From contig JAKOXK010000003.1 in assembly GCA_029781035.1 (NCBI GenBank), positions 1-60,854 on the forward strand: a stretch of DNA of 60,854 nt, written 5' to 3'. The notes under the pieces are model-generated. The model saw only the letters and a list, made by a program, of their open reading frames with translations, was not told the origin of the DNA and searched no databases. The stretch comes from Armatimonadota bacterium (GTDB lineage: Bacteria; Armatimonadota; Fimbriimonadia; Fimbriimonadales; Fimbriimonadaceae). The stretch's first letter is position 1, and each line of letters begins with the position of its first letter. The translations under genes were made by a program, and so were the position numbers. Of the stretch, positions 41,752 to 51,468 are shown one piece after another.

Positions 41752-42537
41752 TCAAAACCGGAAGTTGACCGACCAGTAGGCGTACCGACCATCGATCACT
41801 CCCAAGAAGAGCGAGGCACCAGCGTCAGCGCCCCTACGCGGGCTGTTGCCGATCTTGCCCAGGTCGAATCCAAGGCCGTAGTTCCAGTTGAACCGGTCGT
41901 ATTCGCCGACGGCCTTGAGCCTTGGCGCCAGGTTCATACTGACGTTTCCGAAAGCGCCCTGGAACCGCCTGTCTCCCACTCCCATCGAAGCTGAGAACCC
42001 CCTTTCGCCAGCAAACGTCCCCACGACGTAGAATGAGCGGCTGCTGTTGCGGTCCACGCCGATGGTCTCGCCTTGCGTGCCCCCCCCGCCACTGATGTCC
42101 TGGACACCGGCACCGAACCTGACGGGGCCCTTTTGGCCCGGTGGCGTCCACGTGAAATTACCAGCATTGTCGAACCGGCGGCTCAAGATCATCAAGGTGT
42201 AGGTGCCTGTCCCGTACCGACCGAGAGGCAGCCCCACAGATATCTGCCCCGTACCGTTGCCTCCGAGGTCACCATTGGCCGTGTCCGAAAACCGCGGCTC
42301 GAGGTCGCTGCTATAGTTGCCGATCCCGACGACGAACTGCCAGGGCCTCAGTGAATAGGCGATGGGTGTGCTGATCGACCACGCGCCGGTCGGATCCACA
42401 CGACCGTCCGGCGTGACGCCGTACCCGGATCCGGGAAGTCCAGACATGGAACGGAACTGCGGGTACGTGCCCGGCCCACCGATTTGCGCAAGCGCAGTCT
42501 GGGAGAGGGCGACCAAGAGAAGGGCGGTGCGGCGCAT
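41752..42537 (-). CDS. Secreted, outer-membrane beta-barrel-like protein
   Basis: A 261-residue exported protein: signal peptide MRRTALLLVALSQTALAQ with an ALA-Q site. The mature part has many Gly-rich amphipathic strands (WQFVVGIGNYSSDLEP, GTYTLMILSRRF, YAYWSVNFRF) and ends in Phe, as outer-membrane barrels do. No family recognised. It resembles the protein at 4.7 kb in style, though I see no direct sequence similarity. The ATG lies 5 bases after a CATAAT hexamer, with no Shine-Dalgarno. Confidence 0.65.
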   Translation of the reverse strand: MRRTALLLVALSQTALAQIGGPGTYPQFRSMSGLPGSGYGVTPDGRVDPTGAWSISTPIAYSLRPWQFVVGIGNYSSDLEPRFSDTANGDLGGNGTGQISVGLPLGRYGTGTYTLMILSRRFDNAGNFTWTPPGQKGPVRFGAGVQDISGGGGTQGETIGVDRNSSRSFYVVGTFAGERGFSASMGVGDRRFQGAFGNVSMNLAPRLKAVGEYDRFNWNYGLGFDLGKIGNSPRRGADAGASLFLGVIDGRYAYWSVNFRF

Positions 42538-42542
42538 AGCGG

Positions 42543-42548
42543 ATTATG
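42543..42548 (-). promoter_or_regulatory. -10 hexamer 5 bases before the barrel-like gene (leaderless candidate)
   Basis: CATAAT on the minus strand is followed by 5 bases and the ATG at 42537. It is one of six cases in the window where a -10-like hexamer directly precedes a start codon. Confidence 0.4.
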
Positions 42549-42630
42549 CGCTGACGGCTGGTCGCCCTGAGGGAGTTTGAGGGCCGAGACTGGTATAAAG
42601 AGACGAGGAAAGCGCTCTGGCTTACTGGGT

Positions 42631-43965
42631 ATGTCTCAACTACAGGTGACCGATTCGGATCTTCTTGAGTCTCTTAAGAAAAAGGTCTTTGACAAGTCCG
42701 CGCGCGTAGGCGTCGTGGGCCTGGGCTACGTCGGACTACCCTTCGCCGTAGAGAAGGCGAAGGTCGGGTTCCACGTGTTGGGGATTGAACAGAACTCGAT
42801 TCGGGCCGAACGTGTCGCTCGCGGCGACAACTACATTGGGGACGTCCACGACGAGGAACTCAAGGAGGTCGTCGAAAACGGTCTGATCACAACGACCACG
42901 AGTTTCGACCGCATTCCCGAGCTCGACGTGATCGTCGTCTGTGTGCCGACGCCCCTAGACAAGAACCTGGCCCCCGACCTTCAGTACGTCAGCGGCGTTT
43001 CGGCCGAGATCGGCAAACGCTTGCGCCGAGGACAACTTGTGTCGCTTGAGTCGACGACTTACCCAGGCACGTGTGAGGAGGTCATGTTGCCGTTTCTCGA
43101 GGCGGGTGGCCTTAAGGTCGAGCAGGACTTCTACTTGGCCCATTCACCCGAACGGGTCGATCCGGGCAACAAGCGCTATTCGACCAAGAACACGCACAAG
43201 GTGGTGGGTGGGGTCGGACCCCAGTCGCTTGACGCTGCAGTCGCTTTCTACAGCCAGACGATCCAAAACGTGATCCCGGTGTCTTCGGCGCGAGCCGCTG
43301 AGCTCACCAAAGTGTTCGAGAACACGTTCAGGGCGGTGAACATCGCGCTTGTGAACGAGCTGACCCTACTTTGCGACAGGATGGGCCTCAACGTTTGGGA
43401 GGTTCTAGACGCGGCCTTCACCAAGCCCTTCGGCATCATGCCCTTCTACCCGGGACCCGGCGTAGGTGGCCACTGCATTCCCCTCGATCCCCACTATTTG
43501 GAGTGGAAAGCGCGCGAGCTCAACTTCACAACCCGCTTCATTGGACTGGCCGGCGAGATCAACCGCGCCATGCCCGAATTCACGGTGCGCAAGACGGGAA
43601 GAGTCCTGAACGAGGCTGGGATCGCGCTTTCGAAGGCCAACATTCTGGTCATCGGGGCTGCGTATAAAAAAGACATCGACGATTGGCGCGAGTCACCGTC
43701 GATCGAGGTCATGCGGCTCTTGATCAACGAGGGCGCCAAGCTCTCCTATCACGACCCCTATGTGCCTCACTTCAAGGAGCATGGTCTTGAGTTGGTGTCG
43801 ACGGCACTCACACCCGATGCCTTGAGGTCCTCGGATCTCGTGTTGATCTTGACAGACCACTCTTGCATCGACTACCGCGCAGTGGCCGAGCAGTCTCCGC
43901 GGATCCTGGACACACGCAACGCGACGCGGGGCCTGTCCGGGTTTAGCAACATTACGCTTCTCTGA
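42631..43965 (+). CDS. wbpA: UDP-N-acetylglucosamine 6-dehydrogenase (WbpA-type)
   Basis: About 444 residues from the ATG at 42631; the longer frame to 42577 adds an unlikely basic leader. It belongs to the UDP-glucose/GDP-mannose dehydrogenase family: Rossmann loop VGVVGLGYVGLPFAVEKA, ESTTYPGTCEEVMLPFLE, and the catalytic Cys in PGPGVGGHCIPLDPHYL. The SPERVDPGN segment and the length favour the WbpA/WbpO group that makes UDP-GlcNAcA or UDP-GalNAcA. With the next two genes this suggests a diacetamido-uronic acid pathway as in Pseudomonas O-antigen. A TATAAA at 42594-42599 may be its -10. Confidence 0.92.
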   Translation: MSQLQVTDSDLLESLKKKVFDKSARVGVVGLGYVGLPFAVEKAKVGFHVLGIEQNSIRAERVARGDNYIGDVHDEELKEVVENGLITTTTSFDRIPELDVIVVCVPTPLDKNLAPDLQYVSGVSAEIGKRLRRGQLVSLESTTYPGTCEEVMLPFLEAGGLKVEQDFYLAHSPERVDPGNKRYSTKNTHKVVGGVGPQSLDAAVAFYSQTIQNVIPVSSARAAELTKVFENTFRAVNIALVNELTLLCDRMGLNVWEVLDAAFTKPFGIMPFYPGPGVGGHCIPLDPHYLEWKARELNFTTRFIGLAGEINRAMPEFTVRKTGRVLNEAGIALSKANILVIGAAYKKDIDDWRESPSIEVMRLLINEGAKLSYHDPYVPHFKEHGLELVSTALTPDALRSSDLVLILTDHSCIDYRAVAEQSPRILDTRNATRGLSGFSNITLL

Positions 43966-43995
43966 CGCGGGCCGGGCCGGTCATTGCGAATATGG

Positions 43996-44001
43996 GATAC
44001 T
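43996..44001 (+). promoter_or_regulatory. -10 hexamer 6 bases before the WbpB-like start (leaderless candidate)
   Basis: GATACT ends at 44001 and the ATG is at 44008. No Shine-Dalgarno lies between them. The gene may also be read from the wbpA transcript, since only 42 bases separate the two. Confidence 0.35.
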
Positions 44002-44007
44002 CGGTTC

Positions 44008-44967
44008 ATGAAGATCGGGGTCGTGGGCGCGGGCGCCTGGGGAAAGAACATCGTCAAGACCCTCCACGAGCTAGGTGTCCTGGCTGGCATTGCCGAAGTC
44101 GGTGCTGAGAGGAGGCACGAGTTCCGCGAGCAGTATCCCGTGCCTGTGGTCGGAGATCCTGAAGAACTGGTCGAGCTCGATTTGGACGCTGTCTGCATTG
44201 CGGCGCCAGCGCCCGTGCACCATCCGCTGGCAAAAATGTTCCTCTTGGAAGGCATACACGTCTTCGTCGAGAAGCCGATGACGCTTTCGGTCAGCGAGGC
44301 GGAGGAGCTGGTCGATCTGGCCGAACAGGGTTCAAAGATCCTCATGGTCGGACATCTCTTGCTCTACAGCCCAGCTGTCCAATTCATCAAAGACTTCATC
44401 GAGGAGGGCAACATGGGCCAGGTCTATTCCCTGAACCACGAGAGGCTCAACCATGGTCGAGCCCGAAAAGTGGAAAACGTCCTCTGGAGCCTGGGCGTCC
44501 ATGATGTCGCGGTCTGCCTCTACCTCGCGGGCCAGTCTCCCACCAAGGTTCACTCGTTTGGACAGTGCATGCTGCAGCCAACCATCGAAGACGACGTGCG
44601 GCTCGTCATTGAGTTTCCCAACGGAACGACCGGAAACGTGCACAGCTCGTGGCTTTGGCCCTCGATGCAGCGGCGACTGACCGTTGTCGGCGAGAAGGGC
44701 ATGTTGGTGTACGACGAGGTGGCGCAGACCGTCGTCTTCCATCGAAAGGGCATCAGCAGTGATCTCGCGAATTGGAACGATGGAGAAGAGACCGTCTTCG
44801 AAGGCACAGCACCTCCGTTGACCCTGGAGATGGAGCACTTCATCGAATGCTGCCAAACAGGCCAGACTCCGATCTCGGACGGTCGGAGCGGCTTGGACGT
44901 GATCAAGGTTCTTGAAATGGCGTGTGCCAGCGATTCGCCTCGGATGGAGGGAATAGCTGTTGGCTGA
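44008..44967 (+). CDS. wbpB: Gfo/Idh/MocA-type sugar dehydrogenase (WbpB-like)
   Basis: About 319 residues from the ATG at 44008. The Rossmann loop is [19 protein letters not shown], and [19 protein letters not shown] holds the EKP motif. The middle [24 protein letters not shown] with [11 protein letters not shown] is characteristic of WbpB/WlbA-type enzymes that oxidise the 3-position of UDP-GlcNAcA. The setting between a WbpA-like dehydrogenase and a WbpD-like acetyltransferase supports this. The aminotransferase (WbpE) expected for this pathway is not in the window. Confidence 0.85.
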   Translation: MKIGVVGAGAWGKNIVKTLHELGVLAGIAEVGAERRHEFREQYPVPVVGDPEELVELDLDAVCIAAPAPVHHPLAKMFLLEGIHVFVEKPMTLSVSEAEELVDLAEQGSKILMVGHLLLYSPAVQFIKDFIEEGNMGQVYSLNHERLNHGRARKVENVLWSLGVHDVAVCLYLAGQSPTKVHSFGQCMLQPTIEDDVRLVIEFPNGTTGNVHSSWLWPSMQRRLTVVGEKGMLVYDEVAQTVVFHRKGISSDLANWNDGEETVFEGTAPPLTLEMEHFIECCQTGQTPISDGRSGLDVIKVLEMACASDSPRMEGIAVG

Positions 44968-45586
44968 AGGCGTGGTTGCGGGCACCAGCTTCACCGTTCA
45001 TCCGTCGGCGATCGTTGACGAAGGTGCCGTGATCGGCGAAGGCACCAAGGTTTGGCACTTCAGTCACGTACTGGGCAAGGCACGGATCGGGAAGAAGTGC
45101 GTCCTGGGACAGAACGTTGTCGTGATGGACAACGTCACAATCGGCGACTATTGCAAGATTCAGAACAACGTCTCACTGTACGAAGGTGTCGTCCTTGAGG
45201 ACTACGTCTTCTGCGGTCCCAGTATGGTCTTCACCAATGTTCTTACGCCACGGTGTGAGTTCCCGCGCGCATCTTCCGAGCACTACCTGCGCACACTCGT
45301 CAAGCGGGGTGCGAGCATCGGTGCCAACGCGACCGTCGTCTGTGGCGTCACACTTGGCGAACGGTGCTTGATCGGCGCCGGCGCGGTCGTCACGAAGGAC
45401 GTGCCAGCCTACGCCTTGATGGTTGGAGTTCCTGCCCGGCAAGTGGGCTGGGCATGTCGGGACGGGTCACCTGTCTTCTTCCATGAGTTGGACACCGCTG
45501 AGGGCGTGGCTGCAATGTTGGAGCGCTGCGGCGAGCACGGAGAGGATCTGCTCCAGGCTATAGGGTTCGACAACCGGATCGCCTAG
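44960..45586 (+). CDS. wbpD: Left-handed beta-helix N-acetyltransferase (WbpD-like)
   Basis: A 208-residue hexapeptide acyltransferase; the TTG start at 44960 overlaps the end of the WbpB-like gene. Coils such as [45 protein letters not shown] and [25 protein letters not shown] build the beta-helix, and [13 protein letters not shown] matches the WbpD/WlbB active-site loop. It would acetylate the 3-amino group of UDP-GlcNAc3NA using acetyl-CoA. The C-terminus is about 15 residues longer than usual. It converges with the DUF1854 gene, overlapping by 4 bases. Confidence 0.88.
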   Translation: MAEGVVAGTSFTVHPSAIVDEGAVIGEGTKVWHFSHVLGKARIGKKCVLGQNVVVMDNVTIGDYCKIQNNVSLYEGVVLEDYVFCGPSMVFTNVLTPRCEFPRASSEHYLRTLVKRGASIGANATVVCGVTLGERCLIGAGAVVTKDVPAYALMVGVPARQVGWACRDGSPVFFHELDTAEGVAAMLERCGEHGEDLLQAIGFDNRIA

Positions 45587-46056
45587 ACGGTGTATTCGAC
45601 GAACCGACGACTCCGTTCGTCGAGCGTGTCCACAAGGATCTCGTATTTGTTGCCGTCCACATCGCTCAAGACCAGCAGGTTCGCCGACATCCAGTTGGCG
45701 TTTTCCTGAAGACTCTGAGTGACGAGTTCGCGTGGTCCCCGATCGGTGTCCACTGTCCAATAAGTGATTCCAAACTCGGTCTTGACCATCTCGATTCGTG
45801 TCACGCGCGCGTTCAAATATCGGTGGTGAAGCTCGTTCTCGACCAGTGTTCGGTTTTCAGCGTCGAGGGAATCGAGACTGTCCAACATGACGACCTCGTG
45901 CCCCAACCCATCAAGGAGGGCCAGATAACGGCCCGGGTGTGACAGCGGAGACGCCCACGCGGGCTTGACGTCCAAGACGCTTCGGTCCGCAAGGGTCATT
46001 CGCAGACGCCCTTCTGGCTGATAGAACAGAGTCAAACTGTGCGCATTGTCAAGCAT
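45583..46056 (-). CDS. DUF1854-family protein
   Basis: A 157-residue protein resembling DUF1854: [32 protein letters not shown], then [30 protein letters not shown] with [11 protein letters not shown], and the closing [16 protein letters not shown]. From memory, this family is annotated as linked to cyanophycin metabolism in proteobacteria, encoded beside an ABC exporter and an acetyltransferase. All three are here in one coupled run. Its biochemical function is not known to me. The ATG overlaps the stop of the GNAT gene by 8 bases. Confidence 0.82.
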   Translation of the reverse strand: MLDNAHSLTLFYQPEGRLRMTLADRSVLDVKPAWASPLSHPGRYLALLDGLGHEVVMLDSLDSLDAENRTLVENELHHRYLNARVTRIEMVKTEFGITYWTVDTDRGPRELVTQSLQENANWMSANLLVLSDVDGNKYEILVDTLDERSRRFVEYTV

Positions 46057-47050
46057 CGAGAGGCCTCCTGAGAGCCTTGGTCATGAGCAGCCAACCGGGC
46101 CTGCCGACAAACCCGAGCTTTCGGTTGATCCCCAGCATGGCTTCATTGGTCGAATCGTTGTGGGTCACTATCCTGTGGCGACCCAGTGACCGAGCGTAGC
46201 GGACTCCAAGGCACTTGAGCGCAATAGCCAGGCCCTGCCCCCGGTAAGGGCGCAAAACACCCGTAAAGTCCGTTGTCATGTCCGCCACGTGGCTGCCATT
46301 AAGCGGGCCCAAAGAGTGGACGCCCGCCCACTTGCCATTCACGAGCGCGACGAGGATTCCCTCTGGGCGGAACCAGTCCGCGTTCGCGACTTGGCGTTGA
46401 AAGTCCTCCCAGCTCACTTCGCCAATGGCGGACGTCGAAGGTTCGTCCTTGTCACACTCGTGGCTCACCTCATAGAACCGGCGAAGGTTTTCTCCGGTGT
46501 GTCCCAAAGTAGAGAGCGACTCAAAGCGGGCCCCCAGACGCTTCACGCACCGGCCAACGGCCTCATCGATGAAGTCGTCGTCGACGGCCGTCACATCGAG
46601 GGTTGATTCGAACAGCGTCCTCGTGTGAGCATAACCGTGTCGTACCGCGAACTCCTGGCCACTGCCTTTCCCTTCGGGCACGAAGGCGATGATGCGGTCT
46701 CCTCCGTTCGCGAGGGCGAATGTCTCCGCTTGCTCCAGGAGAAGACCACCGACGCCATGCCCGGTATGACCGTGACGGACACAGAGGTTCAGCAAGAAGA
46801 GACCGGGGAGCGTAGACGCCCGTCGCCGACTGTGCACCGTGCCCACTATCTTGCCAGAGGAGTCAGTCGCGACCAAGCGGGCCCTGGGGTCGCGAGGATC
46901 CCACGATTCGTACAGCCGCTCGAATTCCGAAACCGACAACGGCTCTGAGTCATAGGAATTGCAGATCGTGACTATCGCCTCGGAATCCTCTGGAACACGC
47001 GCCGCGCGGACGTCACAAGTCGTGAGACGATGCGGAGTCACAGTTTTCAC
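46049..47050 (-). CDS. Tandem GNAT-family N-acetyltransferase
   Basis: A 333-residue protein of two GNAT-like halves. The first (about 15-165) has the acetyl-CoA loop VRHGHTGHGVGGLLLEQAE, with the Arg/Gln-x-x-Gly-x-Gly/Ala pattern. The second (about 190-325) has DFTGVLRPYRGQGLAIALKCL, a canonical RGxGxA loop, and THNDSTNEAMLGINRKLGF, the usual end of GNAT domains. Substrate unknown. It overlaps the ABC transporter upstream and the DUF1854 gene downstream, so all three act together in all likelihood. Confidence 0.87.
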   Translation of the reverse strand: MKTVTPHRLTTCDVRAARVPEDSEAIVTICNSYDSEPLSVSEFERLYESWDPRDPRARLVATDSSGKIVGTVHSRRRASTLPGLFLLNLCVRHGHTGHGVGGLLLEQAETFALANGGDRIIAFVPEGKGSGQEFAVRHGYAHTRTLFESTLDVTAVDDDFIDEAVGRCVKRLGARFESLSTLGHTGENLRRFYEVSHECDKDEPSTSAIGEVSWEDFQRQVANADWFRPEGILVALVNGKWAGVHSLGPLNGSHVADMTTDFTGVLRPYRGQGLAIALKCLGVRYARSLGRHRIVTHNDSTNEAMLGINRKLGFVGRPGWLLMTKALRRPLDA

Positions 47051-49251
47051 CCGGTCACTCCAACCACTTGGTTAATGGCAGCTTGCTTCTGTACGAGCTG
47101 GTAGAACGTGCCTTGTCGCTCCATCAGTTCCTCGTGAGTCCCCGTTTCGCTGATCTCGCCCCGCTCGAGCACGATGAGCCGGTCTGCGTTCCTCAGAGTG
47201 GACAGACGATGGGCGATCGCAAAGGTCGTCCGGCCCGCTACCAAGCGTTGAATCGCTTCTTGGATCTGCTGTTCGGTTTCAACGTCAACGCTCGACGTGG
47301 CTTCGTCCAGAATGAGGATCCTCGGGTCGTGAAGGATGGCTCGAGCGATGCTGATCCGTTGGCGCTCGCCCCCGCTGAGCCGGGCCCCACGTTCGCCGAC
47401 CATCGTGTCGTAACCATCGGGCTTTGACAGGATGAAGTCGTGGGCGTTCGCAGCCTTGGCAGCGGTCATGATCTCTTCAAACGATGCGCCGGGCTTGCCG
47501 TAGGAGATGTTGTCAGCGATTGTTCCTCCAAAGAGGAAAGGCTCCTGGAGTACGATTCCGATCTGTCGCCGGTAGTCGTGCAAGTCGAGGTCCCGGTAGT
47601 CCAGACCATCGATCCTGATGGCACCGGTGTCTGGCTCGTAGAAGCGTGCTATCAGATTGATCGTCGTCGACTTGCCTGCACCCGAGTGACCAACGAGTCC
47701 GATCATCTCGCCAGGTTTCGCCGTGAAGGTCAAACCCTTGATCACGGGGTTGGACTTGTCGTATCCAAACCGAACGTTTTCGAACGTGACTTCGCCTTCG
47801 ATTGCGATCTGGCTTCCCGAACCGGGTTGAGTCTCTGGCGACATGTCAAGCACTTCGAAGACCCGCTCGGCGCCGGCCATGGCTCGGCTGAACCAGTTGT
47901 TGACCTGAGCGAACCACTGCAGGGGACCGTAGACGAGGCTCAGGTACGAGTTCAGCATGATGAACTGCCCGAGAGTCAACTTGCGCTGCATGACAAGCCA
48001 GCCGCCGAAGCACCAGTGGATCAGGGTTCCGAGTAAGACGCAGAAGACCATAAGGCCAAACTGGGTTTGCCAGGTCTGCTCAGCCTTCATCGCTGCGTCC
48101 CTCCATTCGTGGTTGCGGGTCACAAACCTCTTGAACTCGTCGTCTTCTTTGACGAAGGCCTTGACCACCCGGATACCACTGAGAGACTCGTTCAGGTGCA
48201 TGTGCAACCGGGCCATCTTCTGGCTGACCCTGTGGAACATGTTGCCGAGTGGCTTCCAGATCCTCATGCTGGCGAAGATGAGGAGAGGGATCGGGGACAG
48301 GATGGCAATGGAGAGCATCCAGTTCGTGCTGAACAGGAACCAGAGCACCCCAAGGATCGAGAGCGCGTTCACCCAGAAGAACGGAAGGCCGTCGACAAGG
48401 AAACCCCAGAGGCGGTCCGTGTCGTTCGTAACGCGGCTTGCGATGGCACCGACCGGCCTTCGGTCGAAGTATTTGACGCCCAGCAACTCAATGGCCCGGT
48501 AGACCTTACTTCTCAGATCGGCGCTGATGCTGGCGGCCAGAAATGCGTTGGTCCGGCCGGTCAAGATCTGGAGCAAGGCGCTGCCGAAAGCGATGGAGAG
48601 CCAAAGAGCGATCCATCCCAACAGGTTGGGCACCGTCAATGTCCTTGACGTGAGGCTGTCGATCACTTGTTTGTGGATCAAGGGCGGCGTCAAGTTGAGC
48701 ACCGTGCTCGACAGGGCGCAGACTCCCAGAAGGACGGCCTGTTTTCGATAAGGTCCAAGATAGCGGGCAACCCTGAGAAGGGTCTTGCCGCGGTTGATGC
48801 ACGAGGGGCAGACGCCGTCCTTGTCTGGCAGCAGGCGGCCACACTTGGGGCACCGCAGAAGCTCGACACTCAAGTCGATAGCCAGGTCCTTCCCTTCGGC
48901 AAGTTGTTCGATGCCCCGTGCCGCCTCGCTGAACTGGTGGGCCGAACTGAGCGAGTACGTGACTGCCGAGATCTCCTCGCCGGACTTCAGTCGAAGCAAT
49001 AAGCGTCCACCGCTTGGCAAGGGTTCGTGGCGCGACGAAGCAATGTCCGTGAACGGGACTCGGAGCAGGGTGGCGCCACCTGCATCGAGCACGGAGACGG
49101 AATCCGCACCGACGATGAGTCGGCGGGTTCCATAGAGCGCATCCTCTGTCAGGTCAGCCGTCAGTTCTATGAGCGGGACCGATGCCAAGGACGCCTCTGA
49201 CGAGGGTTCTTTCGCAAGCATGTGACGGAATGGTGTCGACGTCTGGCCCAT
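47047..49251 (-). CDS. ABC transporter, fused membrane and ATPase domains, with N-terminal zinc ribbon
   Basis: A 734-residue exporter half-transporter. Residues 1-125 form a beta-rich extra domain. A zinc ribbon follows (CPKCG and CPSC, Cys134, 137, 148, 151), then six membrane helices (about 165-450) and a nucleotide-binding domain with Walker A VGHSGAGKST, signature ARLSGGERQR, Walker B RILILDEATSSVD and the switch His in AHRLSTL. The extra domain plus ribbon matches the ABC exporters seen with cyanophycin genes rather than ordinary MsbA. Substrate unknown. First gene of the ABC-GNAT-DUF1854 operon. Confidence 0.9.
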   Translation of the reverse strand: MGQTSTPFRHMLAKEPSSEASLASVPLIELTADLTEDALYGTRRLIVGADSVSVLDAGGATLLRVPFTDIASSRHEPLPSGGRLLLRLKSGEEISAVTYSLSSAHQFSEAARGIEQLAEGKDLAIDLSVELLRCPKCGRLLPDKDGVCPSCINRGKTLLRVARYLGPYRKQAVLLGVCALSSTVLNLTPPLIHKQVIDSLTSRTLTVPNLLGWIALWLSIAFGSALLQILTGRTNAFLAASISADLRSKVYRAIELLGVKYFDRRPVGAIASRVTNDTDRLWGFLVDGLPFFWVNALSILGVLWFLFSTNWMLSIAILSPIPLLIFASMRIWKPLGNMFHRVSQKMARLHMHLNESLSGIRVVKAFVKEDDEFKRFVTRNHEWRDAAMKAEQTWQTQFGLMVFCVLLGTLIHWCFGGWLVMQRKLTLGQFIMLNSYLSLVYGPLQWFAQVNNWFSRAMAGAERVFEVLDMSPETQPGSGSQIAIEGEVTFENVRFGYDKSNPVIKGLTFTAKPGEMIGLVGHSGAGKSTTINLIARFYEPDTGAIRIDGLDYRDLDLHDYRRQIGIVLQEPFLFGGTIADNISYGKPGASFEEIMTAAKAANAHDFILSKPDGYDTMVGERGARLSGGERQRISIARAILHDPRILILDEATSSVDVETEQQIQEAIQRLVAGRTTFAIAHRLSTLRNADRLIVLERGEISETGTHEELMERQGTFYQLVQKQAAINQVVGVTG

Positions 49252-49389
49252 ACGAAGGATGGGCGTTGGGTCGTGGGGCCCGTTTGGACGGACGAGACAA
49301 TCGTCCGGGGCACCGTTTGCCGAATTGTGTTGGGCGGCTCCTGGGCGGCTACAGGAGGCCTTTACATTGGCACAGGCGCATTGCTGGGC

Positions 49390-51360
49390 CTAGGACGGCG
49401 CAGTCCGGTCAGTCGTGGGTGGGTTTGCGTTCACACGAGCGGCCTCGGACTCAGCTTCTTCTTCGGTCCATGCGACCACTGATCCGATCGGAAGCATCGT
49501 CTTGCCCCAGGCCAGTTCCATGAGGAACGTGCGAACTGCTTGCCCGTCGCCTGCCTGGCACAACCGCTCTAACTCATCGAGTTGAGGCTTGAGCCACTCC
49601 CACGAGATGGCGCTGTCGTTGCGGACCGTGCTGATCTTCTCATAGGCGCTTGGGACAAGGTCTTCTGCCTTGTGCGAAAGCTCTTCGTGGATTTTTTCAC
49701 CGGGACGGATACCGATGAACTGGATCTCGATGTCCTCTCCTGGTACCAGGCCGTGGAGCCGGATCAAGTCTTTGGCGAGTTCAACGATGGGCACGGGATC
49801 ACCCATGTCGAGGATGAAGATCTCGCCCTTTTCGCCCAAGGCCCCGGCTTGTACGATGAGCTGAACTGCTTCGGGGATCGTCATGAAGAAACGAGTCATC
49901 TCGGGATGGGTGAGCGTGACCGGTCCGCCTGCCGCGATCTGTTTCTTGAGGATCGGGATCAGCGAGCCCCGGCTCCCCAGCACGTTGCCGAACCGGACGG
50001 CCGAGAAACTGACCTCGCACTTGTTCGCCAGGGCCGAAACGATCATCTCGGCTACTCGCTTCGTCGCTCCCATCACGTTTGAGGGATTGACGGCCTTGTC
50101 TGTCGAAACCAAGATGAACTTCTGGCTGCCGTACTTCATGGCCGCTTCGGCGACCCGGAGTGTTCCGAAAACATTGTTCCTGACCGCCTCGATTGGAACC
50201 GTCTCCATGAGGGGGACGTGCTTGTGGGCCGCGGCGTGGAACACGACTGTTGGACGGTGCGTCCGGAACAGCCGGTCCAACCCATCATCGTCTCTGATGT
50301 CGCAGACCACTGGCGTCGAATGGAAGAGCTTCGCATGCCTGAGTTCCTGGTCGATTTCGAAAATGCTGTTCTCGCCTTTGCCGGCCAGCACCAGGCTCGC
50401 AGGAGACATGGCCGATACCTGCCTGGCGAGTTCAGAGCCTATAGAACCCCCGCCGCCGGTGATGAGCACACGTTCACCATTTAGGTAACGAGCCACCGGA
50501 TGCAGCTCCGGATCGAGGCTTGCACGCTTCAATAGCTCGTCTGGATTCAGATCGCGCAGGAGGGGAGCCACGTGCGACCCGCCTTGGACGAAACGTGAGA
50601 GCGGGGGCAGTGCCCGAACCCGAGCCTCGGTTGAGACACAGGTACGGAACACGCGGCGGAGCTCTTCCTCGGAGGCTCCTGGCAACGCGATCAGGATCTC
50701 GTTGATCCGGTGGATGTTCACCAGTTGCCGAATCTGGTCCAGGCTGCCCAAGACCGGGACACCGTTCAGGGTGGTTCCGTGGAACCGGGGATCGTCGTCG
50801 ACAAAGCCGATGACGACAGTGTCTGACGAGTCGTTCCTGGCCAACTCTCTGAAGAGCGCCTCACCCAAGTCTCCAGCCCCCACGATCAGCCGACGGATCC
50901 GCGAACGGCTGGTGCGGCTCACGAGGCTGGCGCGCACTGCGACGATCCGCTGATAGAGCCGACACATCGCGAGCAGGGCTGTCGAAGTCATAGAGAACAG
51001 GACCGGGGCCGTCCAGATGTTCGAGACCTTCGGGTCAGAGCCGGTCAGGAAGGTCACGATCCTGAGGACGAGTCCGAGCAGGACACCCACAGCCAGAATG
51101 TTCGTGAGGTCTACCGTTCCCAGGAACCGGGAATTGATTCGATAGAGCCGACGCCAGACAAGCAGCACCGAGGCGACGGCGGTAATAGGTAGCGCAAAGT
51201 GGACACCAAAGCCGACTGGGCCAAAGGGAAAGCGGAAGTTTCGTGCGAGCCCGACACTGACGAGGAGGGCTACGTTGACAAGGAACAAATCCGCCAAAAG
51301 TATCCCAACGACTGTGGCCCATCGGGCCGGTGCGCGCCTAGCATTTCCCTGAGCAGACAT
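49390..51360 (-). CDS. Membrane-bound nucleotide-sugar 4,6-dehydratase (CapD/WbpM-like)
   Basis: A 656-residue protein: four membrane helices (about 15-130), a CoA-binding-like Rossmann region with the loop LIVGAGDLGEALF, and a C-terminal extended-SDR domain with VLITGGGGSIGSELARQ. The active-site segment STDKAVNPSNVMGATKR has Met in place of the usual Tyr, as in the WbpM/PglF/CapD group of UDP-GlcNAc 4,6-dehydratases. It would start synthesis of 6-deoxy amino sugars such as QuiNAc, FucNAc or bacillosamine. The C-terminal tail after about 600 is variable. It is the leftmost gene of the polymer locus. Confidence 0.92.
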   Translation of the reverse strand: MSAQGNARRAPARWATVVGILLADLFLVNVALLVSVGLARNFRFPFGPVGFGVHFALPITAVASVLLVWRRLYRINSRFLGTVDLTNILAVGVLLGLVLRIVTFLTGSDPKVSNIWTAPVLFSMTSTALLAMCRLYQRIVAVRASLVSRTSRSRIRRLIVGAGDLGEALFRELARNDSSDTVVIGFVDDDPRFHGTTLNGVPVLGSLDQIRQLVNIHRINEILIALPGASEEELRRVFRTCVSTEARVRALPPLSRFVQGGSHVAPLLRDLNPDELLKRASLDPELHPVARYLNGERVLITGGGGSIGSELARQVSAMSPASLVLAGKGENSIFEIDQELRHAKLFHSTPVVCDIRDDDGLDRLFRTHRPTVVFHAAAHKHVPLMETVPIEAVRNNVFGTLRVAEAAMKYGSQKFILVSTDKAVNPSNVMGATKRVAEMIVSALANKCEVSFSAVRFGNVLGSRGSLIPILKKQIAAGGPVTLTHPEMTRFFMTIPEAVQLIVQAGALGEKGEIFILDMGDPVPIVELAKDLIRLHGLVPGEDIEIQFIGIRPGEKIHEELSHKAEDLVPSAYEKISTVRNDSAISWEWLKPQLDELERLCQAGDGQAVRTFLMELAWGKTMLPIGSVVAWTEEEAESEAARVNANPPTTDRTAPS

Positions 51361-51468
51361 AGTTCAACCTGGCCAGACGCCCATCGACGCCTGATCCTTC
51401 CTCCCCGATCCTACCGACCGCATTACCCCTTCCGAGGTTCCCGTCATTTTACTGTGATAAGCCGAACA

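Noticed and set aside
49222-49482. Rightward 86-residue ORF in the gap between the ABC transporter and the CapD-like gene
   Set aside because: It runs into the CapD-like gene on the other strand and has no Shine-Dalgarno or domain-like sequence. It appears to be chance.
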